The notes under the pieces: generated by a model
Databases searched by the model: none
The model's input: only the letters and a program-made list of their open reading frames with translations
Told to the model about the DNA's origin: nothing
Shown here: in pieces, positions 57,717-64,000 of the stretch
Numbering within the stretch: the stretch's first letter is position 1
Layout: each line of letters begins with the position of its first letter
Source: Ferruginibacter sp.
Lineage (GTDB): Bacteria > Bacteroidota > Bacteroidia > Chitinophagales > Chitinophagaceae
Assembly: GCA_025362235.1 (NCBI GenBank)
Contig: JANYGZ010000098.1
Location: 1-64,000, forward strand
Direction: 5' to 3'
DNA: 64,000 nt
Program-made: the position numbers and the translations under genes

Positions 57717-59459
57717 ATGAGTAAAACCAAACAGTCCGTTACCCTTGCACAGGCATTTAAAGAATTTATCTGGCCAAGGAGAAAAGTAGTTTTTATTGGC
57801 CTGGTACTCATTATTATCAGCAGGCTTGCTGGTTTAGTATTGCCCGGCGCCAGTAAATACCTGATGGATGATGTGATTGTGAAAAAAGATTTGCATATGC
57901 TGAAAATTCTGTTGCTGGTGGTGGCTGGATCAATAGTGGTGGATGTTATTTGCTCCTTCCTGCTCACAAAATTATTAAGTGTACAAGCCCAGCGTTTAAT
58001 TGCTCAATTGAGAATTAAGGTGCAGAAAAAAATACTTTCACTGCCCATCAGTTATTTCGATAATAATAAGTCGGGTGCATTGGTAAGCCGCATCATGACT
58101 GATGTAGAAGGGGTGCGAAACCTGGTAGGTACCGGCCTGGTTCAATTGATTGGCGGCCTGATAACCTCCATTATCTCTTTAGTGCTGTTAATAAGGATTA
58201 GTCCCATGATGACTTTTTATGTACTAGTACCGGTGGTGATTTTTGCGGTAGTGGCAGCCAAAGCATTTACTTATATACGCCCTATTTTTAAAACAAGAGG
58301 AGTCATAAATGCAGATGTAACCGGGCGGTTAACAGAAACCATCAATGGGGTAAGGGTAATAAAAGGATTTAATGCAGAAGAACAGGAGAACAAAACCTTT
58401 GAAAAAGGAGTAGAACAATTGTTTCAGAACATAAAAAAGAGCCTTACCTCCACAGCCATTATCACCAGTTCTGCTACGCTGCTTTTAGGATTAGCCTCGG
58501 CAGGCATTATGGGTATTGGTGGCTACATGATCATTCAGCAAAAACTAACTTTTGGTGAATTTCTTTCCTTCACACTTTATCTTGGATTTATGATTGCACC
58601 CATTCTTCAGATGAGCAATATCGGCAGCCAGCTTACTGAGGCATTTGCGGGATTGGACAGAACACAGGAGATCATGAATATGGATCCTGAAAATGATGAA
58701 TTGATAAGAACCCTTCAATTACCTGTTTTAAAAGGTGACATTAAATTTGACCATGTTTCCTTTTCATATGAAGAAGGAAAGGAAGTGGTAAAGGATATTA
58801 GTTTTGATGCCCCTTCCGGATCGGTAACTGCATTGGTGGGCAGCTCAGGATCGGGCAAAACAACTATTGCCAGCCTGGCGGCAACTTTTATTACACCAGA
58901 TTCGGGCACCATTACCATTGACGGCATTGATTTAAGCAAAGTGATTTTAGGTGAATACCGCCAGCACCTTGGTGTTGTGTTGCAGGATGATTTTTTATTT
59001 GAAGGTACCATTCGTGAAAATATTTTATTTGCCCGTCCTGATGCAGGAGAGGAAAGGCTTGGCAAAGCTGTGAGTGCTGCCTATGTAGATGAATTTACCA
59101 ATAGATTTGAAATGGGCCTGGATACATTAATCGGCGAAAGAGGAATTAAATTATCGGGTGGACAACGCCAGCGTATTACCATTGCAAGAGCTATCCTGGC
59201 TGATCCTAAAATCATTCTGCTGGATGAAGCTACCAGCAGCCTGGATACAGAAAGTGAAGCACTGATTCAGCAGAGCCTGAATGAACTGATGAAAGGCAGA
59301 ACCACTTTTGTAATTGCACACAGGCTTAGTACCATCCGCAAGGCAGATCAAATATTGGTGATAGAATCAGGAAGAATTGCAGAAAGAGGAAACCACCAGG
59401 AACTGATTGACAAAAAGGGCCGTTATTATGAATTGTTTACTTACCAGGCGAGAATATAA
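57717..59459 (+). CDS. ABC transporter ATP-binding/permease protein (MsbA-like exporter)
   Basis: TM region plus Walker A GSSGSGKTT, signature LSGGQRQRITIARAIL, Walker B IILLDEATSSLD. Confidence 0.96.
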   Translation: MSKTKQSVTLAQAFKEFIWPRRKVVFIGLVLIIISRLAGLVLPGASKYLMDDVIVKKDLHMLKILLLVVAGSIVVDVICSFLLTKLLSVQAQRLIAQLRIKVQKKILSLPISYFDNNKSGALVSRIMTDVEGVRNLVGTGLVQLIGGLITSIISLVLLIRISPMMTFYVLVPVVIFAVVAAKAFTYIRPIFKTRGVINADVTGRLTETINGVRVIKGFNAEEQENKTFEKGVEQLFQNIKKSLTSTAIITSSATLLLGLASAGIMGIGGYMIIQQKLTFGEFLSFTLYLGFMIAPILQMSNIGSQLTEAFAGLDRTQEIMNMDPENDELIRTLQLPVLKGDIKFDHVSFSYEEGKEVVKDISFDAPSGSVTALVGSSGSGKTTIASLAATFITPDSGTITIDGIDLSKVILGEYRQHLGVVLQDDFLFEGTIRENILFARPDAGEERLGKAVSAAYVDEFTNRFEMGLDTLIGERGIKLSGGQRQRITIARAILADPKIILLDEATSSLDTESEALIQQSLNELMKGRTTFVIAHRLSTIRKADQILVIESGRIAERGNHQELIDKKGRYYELFTYQARI

Positions 59460-59614
59460 TGCAGGTGCATGCCTTTTGTTTTTTATACCTATTTTAAATA
59501 AATGGAAAGTATTTTATGACAATGTAAAAATGAGGGTTGCCACTACTATCAATCATAAAAAATAATTATATTTGATAGGGCGTCAATTCAGGAGCCTGTT
59601 AAACTCAAAACATC

Positions 59615-60488
59615 ATGTCAACAATACTTATAACAGGTGCCAGCAAAGGCATTGCCGTGCAACAGCTCTTGCATTTGCACGGGCTGGCCACACAGTTGCA
59701 GCAACCATGCGTAACCCTAACGGATTTCCTGAACTGGCAAAAGTAGCGGCTGCAGAAAACTTTCTATCAAAATATATACGATGGATGTTGATTCAGATGC
59801 ATCTGTACAGAATGGGTTTGTCCGTATCAATAAAGAAATAGGACCTATTGACGTTTTGGTGAACAATGCCGGGATAGAGCGTATGGGAAACGTGGAGGAG
59901 GTGAAATTGGAAGAATTTCGTGCGGTTATGGAGACCAATTATTTTGGTGTTATACGTTGCATTCATGCGGTTCTTCCGGAAATGACAAATCGCCGTAATG
60001 GATGCATTATTAACATAGCCTCAGTTGCCGGTAGAATTGCTTCGCCCACGATGAGTGCTTATTCGGCATCTAAATTTGCGTTGGAGGCATTGAGCGAAAC
60101 ACTTGCAGCAGAAGTTAAATCTTTGGGTATACATGTAGCGATAGTTGAACCCGGCATTATCGATACGGATATGGCCAGGCATATTACTGTTGTTCCTGCT
60201 GCCTCCAAATATTCTCACCAGGAACGCCTGGGCGCATTGTTTGCAGCCTCGCTAAAAACCCCGGTATCGCCATTTATAGTGGCTGATAAAATACTGGAGA
60301 TTGCCACGAACGGAACATCGCAACTTAGGCATCGGGTTGGGCCAGACGCTTTGTCCTTTATTGGCTGGCGCCAGTCGATGAGCGACGAGACCTGGGTAGA
60401 TCTTGGTGCCATGGAAGAAAAGGAGTGGTACGACAGGCTGGAAGGAGATTTCTCCATGAAAATAAAGCCTGAGCCACAACCTGCATAA
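59615..60488 (+). pseudogene. SDR-family oxidoreductase with apparent frameshifts in the N-terminal third
   Basis: MSTILITGASKGI (frame 1), then ATALAFARAGHTVAATMRNPNGFPELAKVAAAENFLS (frame 2), then MDVDSDASVQNGFVRINKEIGPIDVLVNNAGIERMGN...MSAYSASKFALEALSETLA (frame 3). Confidence 0.8.
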
Positions 60489-60596
60489 AGGCGCTGCTCT
60501 ATATTAAATACTGTAAGAAGGAGTTCAAAAAAGACCGCTGATTAATAAATGATCAGTCATCTATTTTAAATTATAAACCCGTGCTATTTTTTTTAA

Positions 60597-60628
60597 AACA
60601 GCCCTTGCATTTTTATGTAAGGGCTGTT
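60597..60628. terminator. Stem-loop, likely terminator
   Basis: aacagcccttgcat-tttt-atgtaagggctgtt with one G-T wobble. Confidence 0.5.
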
Positions 60629-60654
60629 ATCTTTAATGTCTAAATTTATCAGCT

Positions 60655-60951
60655 ATGTATCTTATCAGAGAAGTATTTCAGACAAAACCTGGCAGAGCAA
60701 AAGACCTTGTTAAAATGTTTAAACAGGCAGCACCTCATTTTGAGAAAATTGGGGAAATGAACAATATGAAAATCCTTACAGATGTTGTTAGTAATTACTG
60801 GACGGTGGTGGTTGAATCAGAAACTGAAAATATTGGTGGCTTTTTTAGCAACATGCGTTCGGCAACTATGAGTGATGAACTAAAAGAAATAATGAAAGGT
60901 TATATGGATTGTGTAGCAGGCGGCCACAGGGAAATATTTTTAGTGGAGTAA
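60655..60951 (+). CDS. Dimeric alpha/beta-barrel (NIPSNAP/ABM-like) hypothetical protein
   Basis: MYLIREVFQTKPGRAKDLVKMFKQAAPHFEK...WTVVVESETENIGGFF. Confidence 0.6.
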   Translation: MYLIREVFQTKPGRAKDLVKMFKQAAPHFEKIGEMNNMKILTDVVSNYWTVVVESETENIGGFFSNMRSATMSDELKEIMKGYMDCVAGGHREIFLVE

Positions 60952-61063
60952 AAAGGTCGTTCGATAATGGACTGCAAAATTTTAAACGCCGGATAGAGTC
61001 CGGAGTGACGGAGTCTTATGATAAAAAATTCACCCTGCTTTCTTAATGCTAATTATTTTAAAA

Positions 61064-61549
61064 TCATGCTTTTAAATAACTCCATCCCTGTTCCTGTTTT
61101 AGTATTACTTCACCAACACCCATTGGCACAAATCCTGCTTCAGGAATCATCTCTTCTTTGGTAATTTTTCTTAGCCTCATGGTATTTTCACAACCCACAA
61201 AAACTACTCCCATATTTTTAAATTCTGTTATCCTTTTCTGTTCAGTAGTTTTTGCTGCAACCAGCATTTCGATGCCAAAGCCATGGGCCACCACTTCAAT
61301 CATAACTGTTTCGCCCCATCCCTCTTTTAAGTGCATTATATTATTCATTAAACTTTTCCATACCAGGGTATCATTACTGCTTAATTGAATAACCACTCTG
61401 TGCCTAACGGTATTTTCTGCTTTGACATTAGCAGGCAAGTCAGTACCAGTGCTGTTGGTTTTATCCTGTTGTGCAAATGCATCCGTTGTTGTAATTGCAA
61501 TCAATGCAATCAGTATGATTTTTTTCATTTGTATTTTTTTAGTGGTCAT
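61064..61549 (-). CDS. DsrE-family protein, exported
   Basis: HRVVIQLSSNDTLVWKSLMNNIMHLKEGWGETVMIEVVAHGFGIEMLVAAKTTEQKRITEFKNMGVVFVGCENTM. Confidence 0.8.
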   Translation of the reverse strand: MTTKKIQMKKIILIALIAITTTDAFAQQDKTNSTGTDLPANVKAENTVRHRVVIQLSSNDTLVWKSLMNNIMHLKEGWGETVMIEVVAHGFGIEMLVAAKTTEQKRITEFKNMGVVFVGCENTMRLRKITKEEMIPEAGFVPMGVGEVILKQEQGWSYLKA

Positions 61550-63240
61550 TAATGAAATTGATAATCTACCCCGGTTACCTGTGTAAGCAGGGTTTGCGGT
61601 GCATCCAATATTTTTGCAGCCATCGGCGGTGTTGGTGTTACCGGGGAATTAACAACAAGATACTCTTTGATAACAGAATGCAAGGTATGCACAGTATTAC
61701 TTGCATTGCTGACTCCCCTGATCCGGCAAAGCATATCAGCAGGGTCACCATCTCTTTCGCAGGCACAAATAGTATACTCCTTATTTTCTTCCAACGGGTT
61801 TCCTGCAATGGAAATAGTTTGTACTCTTTTTCCATTTTCTCCAAAAGCATAAAAACTTATTTGCATACCCTTGAACTTTATCATCCAGCCACCAAAACGA
61901 TCTGCAGCATTTTTTGCAAACACATTGTGCAGTTCTTTTTCAAGCCAAAGTTTTATTTGTTTACCTGTTACGCTTCCGGTCCTAATTGTGCTGTCTACCG
62001 GTAACATATCGTACAGATATCCTTCTGTTATGGGTATATTGCCTGTATGGTCTGCTGTGGTGCAAGGCGGGCAAAAACGAAACCCGTTGGATAGCACCAC
62101 ATCAATATCTTTCATCTTCCAGTGCAAGGCATTTACTATCATTGTATCAATAGGGTTTTCTACAACAAAATATCTATAAAGCGGAATGGTACTGTATCCT
62201 ACTATTTTATTGATTGAATTTTCAAATGCTATTTCGTTGTCGTTCATAATTGCATTAACCGCTGCATCGGCTTTATAATCAGCCGTTGTAATCTCTACCA
62301 GTTTATAATCATCTTTTATTACCTTACCCTTTTCAATAATAAGAGTCAATTTACCAACAAAGGAACCAAATGCACCCGGCTCAACCACTTTTGCATATTT
62401 GCAAATAATCGGGTTTCGTACCCGCTCATGTGTATCGCCTCCTAAAATATAATTTACCCCTTCACACTCAGCAAGATTGGCTAAATAAATTTGTTGTGAC
62501 AAGCCAAGGTGAGCAATAATCATTACATAAGCGCATTGCTCCTGGTTACGTAATACATCTACATAGTAGGCCAGGTTTTCTTCGGGCTTTGTATAAATAA
62601 TTCCTTTGCTGTAATTGGGCGATTGCCGTATTGGAACGAAAGGATCTGTATACCCAATAAATCCAATTTTTACGCCCTTTATATTCCAGGTATAGTAGGG
62701 CTGAAAAATTAATTCGCCTTTTTTTCCTTCACCCAAATCGTGGTACATGTTGGCACAAATTTTTGGAGCATTTAAAGCACCCAACAAAGTCTGCATGGCT
62801 TTTTTATAATAAACAACTTCCCAGTTTCCGGGCAGGTAAAGATCGTAGCCTAACTCATTTAACATAGGAACCATGGCCTTGCCGGTAGTTTTTACAGAAA
62901 GCTCACTACCCTGAAACATATCGCCGGTATCAATAATAAAAGTATTTGGATTTTCTTTTCTTTCTTTTTTAAAGTAAGTAGCCAGCTGGGCATAGCCTCC
63001 TGTTTTGCGAAAAACAGGTTGGTTATTTTCCCAAAATAATTCGTCGTGTGGGTGTACCTGGCAATGTACATCGGTGGTTTGTAAAATAGAAATGGCAAAT
63101 GGTTTATCGTTATCAATATCAGCTTTTTTAACGGGTTGCAGTTTTTGGGCAGTTGCCACAACAGGGGCTGTTGTAACCAGGCCGGCACCTGCAGCAAGTG
63201 AAGTAATTTGTTTTATAAAGTGACGCCTGTTTTTTGCCAT
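61549..63240 (-). CDS. SoxB-like metallophosphatase / 5'-nucleotidase superfamily protein
   Basis: Tat-like RRHFIKQITSLAAGAG; ISILQTTDVHCQVHPHDE...GGYAQLATYFKKERKENPNTFIIDTGDMFQGSELSVKTTGKAMVPMLNELGYDLYLPGNWEVVY...NGFRFCP. Confidence 0.82.
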   Translation of the reverse strand: MAKNRRHFIKQITSLAAGAGLVTTAPVVATAQKLQPVKKADIDNDKPFAISILQTTDVHCQVHPHDELFWENNQPVFRKTGGYAQLATYFKKERKENPNTFIIDTGDMFQGSELSVKTTGKAMVPMLNELGYDLYLPGNWEVVYYKKAMQTLLGALNAPKICANMYHDLGEGKKGELIFQPYYTWNIKGVKIGFIGYTDPFVPIRQSPNYSKGIIYTKPEENLAYYVDVLRNQEQCAYVMIIAHLGLSQQIYLANLAECEGVNYILGGDTHERVRNPIICKYAKVVEPGAFGSFVGKLTLIIEKGKVIKDDYKLVEITTADYKADAAVNAIMNDNEIAFENSINKIVGYSTIPLYRYFVVENPIDTMIVNALHWKMKDIDVVLSNGFRFCPPCTTADHTGNIPITEGYLYDMLPVDSTIRTGSVTGKQIKLWLEKELHNVFAKNAADRFGGWMIKFKGMQISFYAFGENGKRVQTISIAGNPLEENKEYTICACERDGDPADMLCRIRGVSNASNTVHTLHSVIKEYLVVNSPVTPTPPMAAKILDAPQTLLTQVTGVDYQFH

Positions 63241-63259
63241 TGCTGTAAAGTTGATAAAA

Positions 63260-64000
63260 TTATTTTGATGCAGTTTTATCTTTTTGGGCCTTTTCCTTTT
63301 TCAATTGTTCATCTGCAATTGGTTGGTAAGGTCCGTATTTATGTTGCTGCTCCGAAAATTTATCGGCGTAGGGGCCAAAGGGATAATCAACAGGTTTTCT
63401 TGTTATATCCGGCCAGTCTTTCCATTCGTTTTTATGTGGTCTCGGTTGGGAGTTAATAAATGCAGCCACATCCCATGCTTCTTCGTCTGTTAGTTGTGGT
63501 TTTTTATAAGTAATACCCTGCGGCATGTTGTACTTTACATATTTTGCAATATTACTGATGCGGTACAAACCTGCTCCATCAGTGTAACTGTTTTTACCCC
63601 ATAGCGCCGGATAAATATATTCTGAACTGTCTGCATTCAATTTGCCTTCGCCATAAGGCTGATGACAGCGCTGGCACATAGCGATGTACACTACTTTTCC
63701 ATGTGTTGTATCAGCAGCACGATCCAGGTAAGCAAGGTCCTTAAAACCGGAGCCAGCTGCTTTCTTTCCTTTACCTACATTGCTGCCGATAAAGTTTATG
63801 TAAGCAACAATGGCCTGCATTTCCTTTCCAGAAGTATCAATCCTTTTGCCATTTAAACTTCTTTCAAAACAATCATTTACCCGTTTGTACACATTTTCTA
63901 TTGTGCCGCTTCTTGCCCTGAATTTTGGATATAATGAAGCTACCGAACCATAATTATTTGCAAACACTGCAGTACCCGCCTGCAAGTGACAATTCTGGCA
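63260..64000 (-). CDS. c-type cytochrome (SoxA/TsdA-like), truncated by window edge
   Basis: CQNCHLQAGTAVFANNYGSVASLYPKFRARSGTIENVYKRVNDCFERSLNGKRI...CQRCHQPYGEG. The frame stays open through 64000, upstream of the track's TTG start. Confidence 0.82.
   Translation of the reverse strand, partial: CQNCHLQAGTAVFANNYGSVASLYPKFRARSGTIENVYKRVNDCFERSLNGKRIDTSGKEMQAIVAYINFIGSNVGKGKKAAGSGFKDLAYLDRAADTTHGKVVYIAMCQRCHQPYGEGKLNADSSEYIYPALWGKNSYTDGAGLYRISNIAKYVKYNMPQGITYKKPQLTDEEAWDVAAFINSQPRPHKNEWKDWPDITRKPVDYPFGPYADKFSEQQHKYGPYQPIADEQLKKEKAQKDKTASK

Noticed and set aside
1-64000. tRNA or rRNA genes
   Set aside because: Reading by eye found no convincing cloverleaf or conserved rRNA segment. A tRNAscan/Infernal run would be needed to exclude them.

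Overview
The window is chromosomal DNA from a Bacteroidota bacterium, probably Chitinophagaceae-like judging by protein families and TAnnTTTG promoter boxes. It is low in GC and mostly housekeeping: carB, bcp, birA, rsfS, ftsH, lpxH, alaS, gatB and an MsbA-like ABC exporter. Accessory content includes a planctomycete-type cytochrome/DUF1501/PSD1 block, three toxin-antitoxin-like pairs, a solo vsr plus an HNH nuclease, a GH110 galactosidase, steroid-reductase and sterol-desaturase-like enzymes, and a SoxB-like / cytochrome c / DsrE group cut by the right edge. I found no rRNA, tRNA, CRISPR array or transposase. The most unusual signal is at two unlinked ORF6N-domain genes (about 1 kb and 30.4 kb). 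Each carries near-perfect 1-nt-centre palindromes (core GTCACAAwTTGTGAC and variants) inside the coding sequence, encoding an RSQ[I/F]V-type linker peptide, and again just upstream of the gene. Other signals are a ~100-bp intergenic inverted-repeat family (3 copies), a duplicated ~130-bp intergenic block, a palindromic repeat in frame inside carB, an insertion in alaS, a 41-bp perfect palindrome, nested and competing inverted repeats upstream of alaS, operator-like repeats at promoters, and several frameshifted genes.
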